Part shown: in pieces, positions 25,439-33,780 of the stretch
Layout: each line of letters opens with the position of its first letter
How positions within the stretch are numbered: the stretch's first letter is position 1
Origin: Lutibacter oceani
GTDB lineage: Bacteria; Bacteroidota; Bacteroidia; Flavobacteriales; Flavobacteriaceae
Direction: 5' to 3'
NCBI RefSeq assembly: GCF_003384935.1
Contig: NZ_QTTQ01000009.1
Coordinates: 558,001-622,000, forward strand
DNA length: 64,000 bases
Program-made: the position numbers and the translations under genes
Notes under the pieces: model-generated
The model's database searches: none
What the model was told of the DNA's origin: nothing
The model's input: the letters and a program-made list of their open reading frames with translations, nothing else

Positions 25439-26611
25439 TTATTCGCTCTTGTTTAATTCCTTTATTTGCATTTTAGCGTGTTCATTATCTGGATTTAGTT
25501 CAAGAGATTTTTTATAGTTTTCGATTGCTTTTTGAGTATCACCTAATGCTTCATAGGCTTCTCCCAAGCTATCATAGGAATTAGATGATTTAGGGAAATT
25601 TTCTACATTCAAGATAAAGAATTCTAATGCCTTGGATTTGTCTTTATTATTTCTACTCTGTATCATTCTATAACCTAATTGATTTACAAGATGCTCGGGA
25701 GGTGGAAAATTCCACGAGAGCCTCTCCGAAAGTGCCTGAAAATGCTCAGTTAATTGCTCTTTGCTATTTATTTCACGATAGGAAATTCCATAGCCCTCAA
25801 AAATTGAAGAAATTCCATTATGAAAAGCAATGATTGGAACTGAGCTATGGTTTTCATTATCGAAGTATTCTAATTTTGCGGGTAATTCACCTCTGCATTT
25901 ACTATTCAATGTCTCATAAAATCTTAGATGGCGATCACGGTTTCTGATATTCCTTTTGCCCCAATTTGCAGTAGCCATGTAAATGAATCTTTCAAATGAT
26001 TGTTCAGTTAATGAATCTAACTTTTTGTCCATTGTTTCTGAATCCCATGTGCCAAAACTTGGGTCAACTGCAATAAATGAATTGAAGAGTGTCTTTTCTT
26101 TCATATAGGCATGAGTGGCCAACAAACCTCCTAAGGAATGTCCAAAAAGTATTCGATAGGGAGCTGTTCTAAAATTCTCATCCAACTCAGGGAATAGTTC
26201 ATCTTCCAAAAATCTGAGAAAACTATCTCCACCACCTGTATTATTCTCTCTAACTGTAATGATTTTATCTGGTGTGTAGTCTCTTCTTCTATCAACATTT
26301 TGAATAGCAACCACAATCATCTCTGGAATTTTCCAGCTTCTGTATACATCAGAGCTCATGTAGTTTACCATTCCAATTATAGACTTAAAGTGTAAATTCC
26401 CATCAAGTACAATAAGCACTGGATATCTCTTATAGGATGATTCCTTATCATTATATGAATCAGGGAGGCTAATCCAATATTCCCTGTCTTCATTCAAGAT
26501 CTTAGACTTAATTGAATGTTTTGTGCCGATTATTATTTGTTCGACATCTTGTGATTTTACCTGATTAATCCCTATTAGCAAAAGTAGTATTAAAATAATA
26601 TGTTTATGCAT
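25439..26611 (-). CDS. Exported alpha/beta-hydrolase (putative esterase) with C-terminal TPR
   Basis: A 390-residue protein with a signal peptide (about 1-20) and an alpha/beta-hydrolase domain of the Fes/IroE/esterase D-like group. RYPVLIVLDGN is the early strand, and LFGHSLGGLLATHAY is the nucleophile elbow (Ser near 160). VDPSFGTWD follows, with a likely catalytic His in ENHSSVP (about 256). The last 60 residues are tetratricopeptide-like (SYDSLGEAYEALGDTQKAIENYKKSLELNP in two parts). Such proteins hydrolyse esters such as siderophores or acylated sugars in the periplasm; the substrate is unknown here. It is part of the accessory island. Confidence 0.88.
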   Translation of the reverse strand: MHKHIILILLLLIGINQVKSQDVEQIIIGTKHSIKSKILNEDREYWISLPDSYNDKESSYKRYPVLIVLDGNLHFKSIIGMVNYMSSDVYRSWKIPEMIVVAIQNVDRRRDYTPDKIITVRENNTGGGDSFLRFLEDELFPELDENFRTAPYRILFGHSLGGLLATHAYMKEKTLFNSFIAVDPSFGTWDSETMDKKLDSLTEQSFERFIYMATANWGKRNIRNRDRHLRFYETLNSKCRGELPAKLEYFDNENHSSVPIIAFHNGISSIFEGYGISYREINSKEQLTEHFQALSERLSWNFPPPEHLVNQLGYRMIQSRNNKDKSKALEFFILNVENFPKSSNSYDSLGEAYEALGDTQKAIENYKKSLELNPDNEHAKMQIKELNKSE

Positions 26612-26637
26612 TCTGTTGATTTCTATATGGTTTGTAA

Positions 26638-26700
26638 GACTGGAAAATCGGTTTGTTAGAATTTATGTCGTTAATATTTAGTTTAAATGTAAGCATAAAT
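26638..26700. repeat. 63-bp island repeat, copy 1
   Basis: It begins gactggaaaatcggtttgtt and is 60/63 identical to 27870-27932. Both lie just upstream of a gene (minus strand) and lead into the TTGTTG core motif. Confidence 0.85.
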
Positions 26701-26709
26701 TTTATAAGG

Positions 26710-26719
26710 TGTTGTAAGC
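26710..26719. repeat. Island core motif copy E (TGTTGTAAGC)
   Basis: The context ttataaggtgttgtaagc lies 12 bases past the TlpA-like stop codon. It is a variant of the TTGTTGTAGC family. Confidence 0.45.
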
Positions 26720-26730
26720 AGTTTATCTAG

Positions 26731-27822
26731 CTATTTTATGTCAAATATTTTATCTAATTCTGTTTCAAGCGCATTATGCTCATAGCCTTTCATTTTATTA
26801 ATAACTTTCCCATCTTTATCGATAATAAAGCTTGTAGGATAAACTTGAACTCCATATTGAGTTACAACTTTGTCTGAAACACCTCGTAAATTTGAAATGT
26901 TTACCCAATCAATATTATCAGCTTTACTTGATTTTTCCCAATCTTTTTTATCTACATCAACGGAGTAACTAATAATGATAAAATCTTCATTTTTGTATTT
27001 TTCCTTAAGTCTTGGAAATTCCTCTTGGTTCTGTTCGTGACAATAATGACACCATATTGCCCAAAAATCTAAAATAATAACTTTACCTTTAAAATCAGAA
27101 AGTTTCACATTATTACCTTCTAAATCCTTTGCACTTATATCTATAAAAGGTTTACCAATTTTTATTCTTTCGATTTCAAAACTGTTTTTTAATGCAATCC
27201 CGTTTTTAGAATTTTGAAGATTGTTATCAAGTTTAGAATAAAATAATTGCAGACTATCTTTTGATATATTATCAGTAAAACCAAGAAAGTTGGTTAAGGA
27301 AACTATATTATTGGGGTTTTTAAAAAGAAAATCTAATCTCTCATTAAACATTCCTTTTTGATAATTTTTATAGTCAATTTCACCTTTTTTCATTTGATTA
27401 CTAAAATTTTCACTAATCTGATTATAAGTTTTTGATAAATCAGTTAATTTAGAACCATTGATTTTTGCATTTTCAAAATCATCATAGTTTCCGATTATGG
27501 ATATATCACCTTTATCAAGCCAAAGATAATTTCTTTTGGCAACCATATTCTTGTAATCAATAATAATAATCATATATTCACTTGGTTCATTTATATCAAT
27601 TTTCAATTCAAATAAGCCATTTAATGATAAGGTAGAATCAATACTTTTTCCGTAAAAGTTTCTGCTATCCATTTTAGTTAAGACAACTGTTAAACTGTCT
27701 TTTAGGTTCTCAATAGTTCCTGTTAACTTTAAAGAATTTACTGTATTAGAATTTGATTTTTTGTCTTGACTAAAATTACAAGAAATCAGAATTAAGCTAA
27801 GGATAATAATTGTTTTTTTCAT
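26731..27822 (-). CDS. TlpA-family thiol-disulfide oxidoreductase lipoprotein (DUF4369-like N-domain)
   Basis: A 363-residue protein with a lipobox (LILISC, cysteine at 15). The N-terminal beta-rich domain (about 30-140) is of the kind (DUF4369) often joined to TlpA in Bacteroidota. A thioredoxin-fold domain from about residue 225 follows, with VIILDFWAIWCHYCHEQ and the cis-proline region YGVQVYPTSFIID. The active site is WCHYC, not the common WCGPC or WCPPC. The protein is anchored in the envelope and probably reduces or oxidises cysteines there. It lies in the accessory island, bracketed by two copies of a 63-bp repeat. Confidence 0.88.
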   Translation of the reverse strand: MKKTIIILSLILISCNFSQDKKSNSNTVNSLKLTGTIENLKDSLTVVLTKMDSRNFYGKSIDSTLSLNGLFELKIDINEPSEYMIIIIDYKNMVAKRNYLWLDKGDISIIGNYDDFENAKINGSKLTDLSKTYNQISENFSNQMKKGEIDYKNYQKGMFNERLDFLFKNPNNIVSLTNFLGFTDNISKDSLQLFYSKLDNNLQNSKNGIALKNSFEIERIKIGKPFIDISAKDLEGNNVKLSDFKGKVIILDFWAIWCHYCHEQNQEEFPRLKEKYKNEDFIIISYSVDVDKKDWEKSSKADNIDWVNISNLRGVSDKVVTQYGVQVYPTSFIIDKDGKVINKMKGYEHNALETELDKIFDIK

Positions 27823-27869
27823 AGTATTTTTTTGTGGGTATTGCTTACGAGTTTTTATATGATTTGTGC

Positions 27870-27932
27870 GACTGGAAAATCGGTTTGTTAGAATTTTTGT
27901 CGTTAATATTTAGTTTAAATATAAGTATAAAT
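27870..27932. repeat. 63-bp island repeat, copy 2
   Basis: 60/63 identical to 26638-26700. The three differences are single-base changes. Confidence 0.85.
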
Positions 27933-27940
27933 TATACCCA

Positions 27941-27950
27941 TTGTTGCCTA
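27941..27950. repeat. Island core motif copy F (TTGTTGCCTA)
   Basis: The context ttatacccattgttgcc lies 13 bases past the stop codon of the DUF4145 gene. It is the outermost copy recognised on this side of the island. Confidence 0.5.
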
Positions 27951-27962
27951 AAGTACTTTTAT

Positions 27963-28688
27963 CTATTTATTTGCTAAATCCTCTATTTCAGTATGTAAAT
28001 TATCAATTTGATTTGGTAAAATATAAATATATTCAATTAGGTAATCTAGTAAATCTAACATTTGACTTGTTATCTTTTTATCAGGTGTTTTATCAAGGTC
28101 AAAATGAGCTCCTAAATTCCCTCCTTTTCTCAATGCATCTGCAAGAGTCAAAATCGGTTTTTGTAAATCTAAATGTTTAGGTAATTCTGTCAATCTCTTA
28201 TTTAGATTATACTTTTTTTTCTCATCTGGTAACAAATCTTGAGTTATCCCTTCTAGAAGTCTTCTACATAAGACAGATGTAGCAGTCCATTCTCCAACAT
28301 TATAAACATTTAATGCAGATTCATAAGCTTTTTGAAGCCCTTGATTTAAACTTGAATTTGTTTTACTAAAATCTATTATTGAGGTTCTCCTTTTAGAATC
28401 AGGATGAATAAATATTTTCCCAAATTCGGGTTTGTCAGTCAAATCATAATCTATGTAAATAAATTTACTTTCTTTTCCACAACCTGTACATCTTGATCTG
28501 GTATTCAAGCAAATATGATTTTGAGGAATTGACCAACCAAGAGAAAAATTCACATTTCTCCCACAATGAGGACAATTATAATCAACAGAATCAATGATTT
28601 TCATCGTTCCGTGTTGATGTGATCTCGTAAAATATTTTTCTTCAATTCTTTGCATAGCATCGTATTTTTGGCAACTTGTTATATCCAT
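27963..28688 (-). CDS. DUF4145 domain protein with zinc ribbon
   Basis: A 241-residue protein. The N-terminal zinc ribbon has CPHCGRN (about 39-45) and CTGCGKE (about 67-73). The C-terminal helical DUF4145 domain (about 115-225) shows the family hallmark, a series of helices around TSVLCRRLLEGITQDLLP and LRKGGNLGAH. DUF4145 is often found near or fused to restriction and other defence proteins, but no such partner lies here. The function of this stand-alone version is unknown. It is the first gene (in transcription order) of the accessory island. Confidence 0.82.
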   Translation of the reverse strand: MDITSCQKYDAMQRIEEKYFTRSHQHGTMKIIDSVDYNCPHCGRNVNFSLGWSIPQNHICLNTRSRCTGCGKESKFIYIDYDLTDKPEFGKIFIHPDSKRRTSIIDFSKTNSSLNQGLQKAYESALNVYNVGEWTATSVLCRRLLEGITQDLLPDEKKKYNLNKRLTELPKHLDLQKPILTLADALRKGGNLGAHFDLDKTPDKKITSQMLDLLDYLIEYIYILPNQIDNLHTEIEDLANK

Positions 28689-29018
28689 AAATTATATTCT
28701 ATTTACCATTCAAATTGTGATGATAAAAATATATTTTTATTGCTTTTATTAGTTTTCAATTCCACTAGTTTAAACAGTAAAAAAGTAAACAGATTATTAA
28801 ATATTTTTTGGTAAAAGCAATTTTTACGGTTTAAAGATACGTAAAAACAGAAAATATAATGTATTAACAGTATGATAATTGTAAACAAGGTGTTTGGAAA
28901 CTTAATAGGTTTCCAAAGGCTAATTATTAAATATTGTTTAATTAAAGAACTAGCTATAAACTAAAATAGTTCTCAATATACCTGCGCTGGGTTTGGCACT
29001 AGAACTGACATAGCAATT
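28689..29018. other. Noncoding stretch with a degenerate palindromic repeat
   Basis: 330 bases without a credible gene; a 61-codon minus-strand frame here is low-complexity F/I/L/N and has no support. At 28968-29006, AGTTCT and AGAACT bound a 39-base imperfect palindrome (agttctcaatatacctgcgc through ggcactagaact). It resembles the extragenic palindromes typical of flavobacteria. It may act as the terminator of the T9SS plug gene, whose stop codon is at 29019. Confidence 0.45.
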
Positions 29019-30263
29019 TTAATTGTTTAATTTTTTAGAATTCCCAAAACCTACTCCAATTACTTGTGTATAGCGGCTTCCATATTTATTGTAGTAAACT
29101 AAAACAGTGTAATCATTCTCGGTTTGATAAAATGAACCATCTATATCGCTATTACTAATAACTCCCTCTTTTGTTTTAGTAACATATTGATAATTATAAA
29201 ACCCTTGTTTTAATAACATTTTAGCTTCATACAAGCCTGTATTTTCATTATAAATAAGTTTATTAGAGTCGTTTAACTGCCAATTATTAAAATTTCCACT
29301 TATAAAAACATCCTTGCCTTCTAAATTTTCCAAACAACTTAAGCTAAAATGAACCCAGCTATAATCAGCATCTGTATTGTTATTTTGTCCGTTTAGTGTT
29401 CTAATTACAAAATTTCCGTTAATGTCTTCAAATAATGTATAAGGCTGATCTATTCTTTCTTCATTTGTATATAAATAGGTATGGTACAAATCGCTTCCTA
29501 ATTCAACTTTTGCAATATTTAAGGCTGTATTTCTAATTGATTTTGTGTCAAAATACAAAAACTCATTCCCAGCCATAAAACTGGTTTCTTTATTGTATTT
29601 ATATAATAATTGTGTTCCCCTGTAAAATTGAGGTTTTAATCCTTCTATAGCTGTTTGCCAATTATTGTTTTGAAGAACTACCGGTAATATTTCTTCCTTT
29701 GGATTGTTAATTCTTAAATTTGGGTGATTTATAATAAATTCAACTGATTGATTTGTTTCAATAGTGGAAATATCTCTACTTTTAAAAATGGTAACACCTA
29801 CGGTAACTTTTGGCTCGTATACAACAAAATTACGTTCAAAAACAACTTCTTCTTCATCATTTAAAACATATATTTTGTAATTTCCTGATATCTTCAGTTT
29901 TGTATTTTCATTAGGTAATGTTAACCTATAATTTGTATAAGGTTGCAATGTATTAAAGGAGTTTTCATAATCTCGTATTCTATCTTCGGCATAGCCATCA
30001 ACAAATTCAGAATCTGATAAATTTGAAGAATTCCAATTATAGTCGCAATGCACAATTTTATAGGTGTAATCGTGTTCATCGGCATTTAAATCGTCAAAAA
30101 TTAATTGAATTCTTTCTCCAAGCCTAACAATTGGCGCATAAGAATTTGTTGTACTCGGTTTTAATATAATAGTTTTAATATTTTCAGAATCAATAGTTTT
30201 CTGTTGTGAAAAACTTAAATGAAAAAATAAAACAGCAAGAAAATAAAAATAAAATGGCTTCAA
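29019..30263 (-). CDS. Type IX secretion system plug protein (DUF5103)
   Basis: A 414-residue exported protein (signal peptide about 1-19, ending SFSQ) of the DUF5103 family, now known as the T9SS plug. Clear features are the GERIQLIFDDLNADEHDYTYKI and HCDYNWN segments near the N-terminus, the VGVTIFKSRDIS strand in the middle and a late GFYNYQYV. In the structurally solved T9SS translocon the plug closes the periplasmic side of the SprA (Sov) pore. It is divergent from nqrA. Its presence agrees with the T9SS cargo encoded at 37213-44196. Confidence 0.87.
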   Translation of the reverse strand: MKPFYFYFLAVLFFHLSFSQQKTIDSENIKTIILKPSTTNSYAPIVRLGERIQLIFDDLNADEHDYTYKIVHCDYNWNSSNLSDSEFVDGYAEDRIRDYENSFNTLQPYTNYRLTLPNENTKLKISGNYKIYVLNDEEEVVFERNFVVYEPKVTVGVTIFKSRDISTIETNQSVEFIINHPNLRINNPKEEILPVVLQNNNWQTAIEGLKPQFYRGTQLLYKYNKETSFMAGNEFLYFDTKSIRNTALNIAKVELGSDLYHTYLYTNEERIDQPYTLFEDINGNFVIRTLNGQNNNTDADYSWVHFSLSCLENLEGKDVFISGNFNNWQLNDSNKLIYNENTGLYEAKMLLKQGFYNYQYVTKTKEGVISNSDIDGSFYQTENDYTVLVYYNKYGSRYTQVIGVGFGNSKKLNN

Positions 30264-30408
30264 ATTAAATAGGAATTAATATTTTTTATGGTCAAAATCT
30301 ATACCAAATATATAATTGTAATTATAATTATAACGTTTTCGAACTAAAAACTTAATTATAAAGCATAAAAAATTGACTAAAAAACATAAAACTACGATTA
30401 TAAATTCT

Positions 30409-30416
30409 TATTTTTG
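30409..30416 (+). promoter_or_regulatory. -7 box (TATTTTTG) of the nqr operon
   Basis: TATTTTTG, an exact TAnnTTTG match, lies 35 bases before the nqrA ATG in the divergent intergenic region. There is no clear TTG at the ideal -33 distance. Confidence 0.5.
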
Positions 30417-30451
30417 CACCGTTTTTAAAGACTATTAAATAAACTAAAAAT

Positions 30452-31801
30452 ATGTCACAGGACATTCGAATTAAAAAAGGTTTAGACATTAAGCTAAAAG
30501 GTGCCGCTGAAAAAGTTACCGAAAATGCTAGTTCTAGTAGTGTTTACACTTTAAAACCTGAAGATTTCCACAGTATTATTCCTAAATTATCTGTAAAAGT
30601 TGGTGAAAAAGTAAAAGCTGGAGAAACAGTTTTTTACAATAAAGCTAATGAAGACATGAAATTTCCATCACCCGTAAGTGGTGAATTGGTTGATATAATT
30701 CGTGGTGAAAAAAGAAAAATATTAGCAATTAAAATTGAAGCTGATAGCAATCAAGAATTTGTTGATTTTGGCAAAAAAGACCCAAAAGCTATGAATGCTG
30801 AGGATCTTAAAAGTCATTTGTTAGCTTCTGGTTGTTGGCCATTTATTAAACAAAGACCTTACGATGTAATTGCAAATCCTGCAAATACACCTAAAGCCAT
30901 CTTTGTTTCAGCCTATGCAAGTGCTCCATTAGCTGCAGATTACGATTATGTTTTGGCAGGTAAAGAAAATGAGTTACAAGCAGCAATTACGGCTTTAAGC
31001 AAATTAACTTCTGGTAGTGTTCATGTTTCCGTAGGGAAAAATTCAAACTCTCCATTAGCTGGTTTAAATAATTGTACGTTGCATAAAGTTTCTGGCCCAC
31101 ATCCTTCTGGAAATGTTGGTACCCAAATTGCAAAAATAGATCCTGTTAATAAAGGTGAAGTTGTTTGGACAGTAACTCCTCAAGATTTAGTTATTATTGG
31201 TGAATTATTGCTAACAGGAAAGTTTAATGCTGAAAGAACTATTGCTTTGGCTGGTTCAGGAGTTACGGCACCAAAATATTTTAAAACTAAAATTGGTGCT
31301 AGTATAAGTTCTATTGTTGACGGTAATTTAAATGAAGGTAATAACAGAATTATAAGTGGTAACGTTTTAACTGGAAAAACCACAAATAAAAAAGGAAATT
31401 TAGCATATTATGACAATATAATAACTGTAATTCCTGAAGGAAATGATTACGAGTTATTTGGTTGGACTATGCCGGTTTTTAATAAAATCTCAACTTCAAG
31501 AGCAATCACTTTTTCTTGGTTATTTCCAAATAAAAAATACGATTTAAATACCAATACCAACGGAGAACACAGAGCTTTTGTTGTAACTGGTAATTATGAA
31601 GAAGTATTCCCACTAGATATTTATCCTATGCAAATTTTAAAAGCTTGTATGTATAAAGATTTAGACGAAATGGAACAACTAGGAATGTATGAAGTTGCTC
31701 CAGAGGATTTTGCCTTAACTGAATTTGTATGTGTTTCTAAACAACCACATCAGGAAATTATTAGAAAAGGTTTAGACTTAATGTTAAAAGAAATAGGATA
31801 A
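30452..31801 (+). CDS. nqrA: Na+-translocating NADH:quinone reductase subunit A
   Basis: A 449-residue NqrA, the soluble cytoplasmic subunit of the sodium-pumping NADH dehydrogenase. It has the N-terminal IRIKKGLDIKLKGAAE, a barrel-sandwich region (VGEKVKAGETVF and FPSPVSGELVDI), the WPFIKQRPYDVIANP segment (about 130-145) and a C-terminal YPMQILKACMYKDLDEMEQLGMYE (in two parts). Length matches the family. It is the first of six genes in canonical order A-B-C-D-E-F with gaps of 2-5 bases. Confidence 0.97.
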   Translation: MSQDIRIKKGLDIKLKGAAEKVTENASSSSVYTLKPEDFHSIIPKLSVKVGEKVKAGETVFYNKANEDMKFPSPVSGELVDIIRGEKRKILAIKIEADSNQEFVDFGKKDPKAMNAEDLKSHLLASGCWPFIKQRPYDVIANPANTPKAIFVSAYASAPLAADYDYVLAGKENELQAAITALSKLTSGSVHVSVGKNSNSPLAGLNNCTLHKVSGPHPSGNVGTQIAKIDPVNKGEVVWTVTPQDLVIIGELLLTGKFNAERTIALAGSGVTAPKYFKTKIGASISSIVDGNLNEGNNRIISGNVLTGKTTNKKGNLAYYDNIITVIPEGNDYELFGWTMPVFNKISTSRAITFSWLFPNKKYDLNTNTNGEHRAFVVTGNYEEVFPLDIYPMQILKACMYKDLDEMEQLGMYEVAPEDFALTEFVCVSKQPHQEIIRKGLDLMLKEIG

Positions 31802-31804
31802 ATT

Positions 31805-33028
31805 ATGGGATTAAAAGAAAAATTACATAATATAAAAGGAAAAGTTGATGGTACAAATTGGCAAACTATGTTTGGCGCCGTTCATACACTTTTTTATACG
31901 CCAAATGAAACTACGCATTCAGGTGGACATTTAAGAGCCGCTGATGATTTAAAACGTATAATGGTGAACGTTGTATTGCCTTTAATTCCAATTTTAATTT
32001 TTGGAATGTTTAATGCAGGTTTTCAACATAACGCAGCAATTAACGGTTTCCCTCAAGGAATGGGCTTTTTTAGTCCAGAATTTTGGAATTTTGATAATTT
32101 AGCAATTGGAGCAATGAAATTATTACCGCTAGTAATAGTTTCTTATGTAGTAGGTTTAGGTATTGAAATATTTTTTGCAACCATTAATAAACACGAAGTA
32201 GAAGAAGGATACTTTGTAACTGGTATGTTAGTTCCGCTAATTATTCCAATTGATACTCCTTTATGGATGTTAACTGTTGCAATTATTTTTGGTGTTGTAA
32301 TTGGTAAAGAAATTTTTGGTGGTACAGGAATGAATATTTTAAATCCTGCATTAACTATTAGAGCCTTTTTATTCTTTGCATATCCAACCTGGATGAGTGG
32401 AGATAAAGTATGGGTAACTGGTGCTGTTGAAAGAACTAATGAAATTGCTGCAGGTGCAAACCTAGATGCAATATCTGGCGAAACCATTTTAGGAAGTTTG
32501 GCTCAAGGTAATGAATTAGCTTACTCAGTTTCAGATATGTTCTTCGGATTTATTCCTGGTTCAGTAGGTGAAACATCTACCCTTTTAATATTACTAGGTG
32601 GTTTATACTTAATTTATACCAAAGTTGCAAGTTGGAGAATTATAGTATCGTCTGTAATTGGAGCTTTAGTAATGGGACTTATTTTTAACGGTGTAGTTGA
32701 TGCCGGTTGGATAACTGAGAGCAGTAAATTTTATACATTAATGAGTACTGCTTATTGGCAACATTTATTAATTGGTGGATTGGCATTTGGTATTGTATTT
32801 ATGGCAACAGATCCTGTAACAGCATCACAAACCAATAAAGGAAAATGGATTTACGGATTTTTAATTGGATTTATTTCAGTTATGATTCGTGTGTTTAATC
32901 CAGCATATCCAGAAGGTGTAATGTTAGCAATTTTATTAATGAACGTATTTTCACCAACAATAGACCATTATGTGGTTCAAGGTAACGTTAAAAGAAGACT
33001 AAAACGTTTAAAAGCAAAAACAGCATAA
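31805..33028 (+). CDS. nqrB: Na+-translocating NADH:quinone reductase subunit B
   Basis: A 407-residue integral membrane subunit with about ten helices, related to RnfD. It carries the covalently attached FMN and riboflavin cofactors in the family; the DAISGETILGSLAQG segment (about 218-232) corresponds to the S-G-x-T flavinylation site. GGTGMNILNPALTIRAF is the conserved helix end. It takes part in sodium transfer with D and E. Confidence 0.97.
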   Translation: MGLKEKLHNIKGKVDGTNWQTMFGAVHTLFYTPNETTHSGGHLRAADDLKRIMVNVVLPLIPILIFGMFNAGFQHNAAINGFPQGMGFFSPEFWNFDNLAIGAMKLLPLVIVSYVVGLGIEIFFATINKHEVEEGYFVTGMLVPLIIPIDTPLWMLTVAIIFGVVIGKEIFGGTGMNILNPALTIRAFLFFAYPTWMSGDKVWVTGAVERTNEIAAGANLDAISGETILGSLAQGNELAYSVSDMFFGFIPGSVGETSTLLILLGGLYLIYTKVASWRIIVSSVIGALVMGLIFNGVVDAGWITESSKFYTLMSTAYWQHLLIGGLAFGIVFMATDPVTASQTNKGKWIYGFLIGFISVMIRVFNPAYPEGVMLAILLMNVFSPTIDHYVVQGNVKRRLKRLKAKTA

Positions 33029-33030
33029 CA

Positions 33031-33777
33031 ATGGCAACGAATACTGACAAAAATTTATATACCGTGTTGTTCGCAACAGGAATGGTAATTATAGTTGGAG
33101 CTTTATTAGCATTTTTAGCTTCATCATTAAAAGAAAAAATAGCCGAAAATAAACGTATAGAAAAACAACAAAATATTCTATATGCAATGGGAATTAATGA
33201 AAATGACGAAAGTAGCGTTGAATTTGTTTCTAAAGATATTGTAGGTGAAGAGTTTTCAAAATATATAACAAAACAATTAGTTATTACAGGAACTGATGTA
33301 GTTGAAGATAACAATGCATATTTAATAGATCTTAAAAAAGAAGAGGCTGAATCAAAAGCTAAAAAAAGAGCAAGAAGACTTCCTTTATTTATTGGAAATA
33401 AAGATAACACAGATTTCTATATTATCCCTGTAAGAGGTAAAGGTTTATGGGATGCAATTTGGGGATATGTAGCTGTTAACTCTGATTTGGTGGTTCAAGG
33501 TGTTTATTTTGATCACAAAGGAGAAACTCCAGGTTTAGGATCTAACATAAAAGAACGTTTTTTTATGGATGATTTTAAAGGGGAACATATTGTAGACGGT
33601 GATACTTTTAAAGGAATTACTGCTGCAAAAGGAAATGCAGACCCTAAAAATACAAATAAAACAGATTTTGAGGTTGATGCAATTGCTGGAGCTACCATTA
33701 CAGGTGATGGTTTATCTGCAATGTTGAAGAAAGATTTGAAAATGTATATGCCATATTTAAAAACATTAAAGCAATAA
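33031..33777 (+). CDS. nqrC: Na+-translocating NADH:quinone reductase subunit C
   Basis: A 248-residue subunit with one N-terminal helix and a periplasmic FMN-binding domain. PVRGKGLWDAIWGYVA and GETPGLGSNI are the family blocks, and DAIAGATITGDG near residue 219-230 holds the threonine expected to carry phosphoester-linked FMN. The residue before G is alanine where many homologues have serine or threonine. The gene for the flavin transferase ApbE is not in this operon. Confidence 0.96.
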   Translation: MATNTDKNLYTVLFATGMVIIVGALLAFLASSLKEKIAENKRIEKQQNILYAMGINENDESSVEFVSKDIVGEEFSKYITKQLVITGTDVVEDNNAYLIDLKKEEAESKAKKRARRLPLFIGNKDNTDFYIIPVRGKGLWDAIWGYVAVNSDLVVQGVYFDHKGETPGLGSNIKERFFMDDFKGEHIVDGDTFKGITAAKGNADPKNTNKTDFEVDAIAGATITGDGLSAMLKKDLKMYMPYLKTLKQ

Positions 33778-33780
33778 TTT

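Noticed and set aside
27963..28688. A restriction-modification system around the DUF4145 gene
   Set aside because: No methyltransferase, endonuclease or helicase gene lies nearby.
22860..28690. Classical integron attC sites in the island
   Set aside because: I could not find paired RYYYAAC/GTTRRRY boxes at the expected spacing, and no integrase is visible. The cassette idea is kept only as a hypothesis with a different site type.
28703..28888. 61-codon frame between DUF4145 and the plug gene
   Set aside because: Low-complexity F/I/L/N composition, no promoter and no match to known patterns. It looks like chance in AT-rich DNA.
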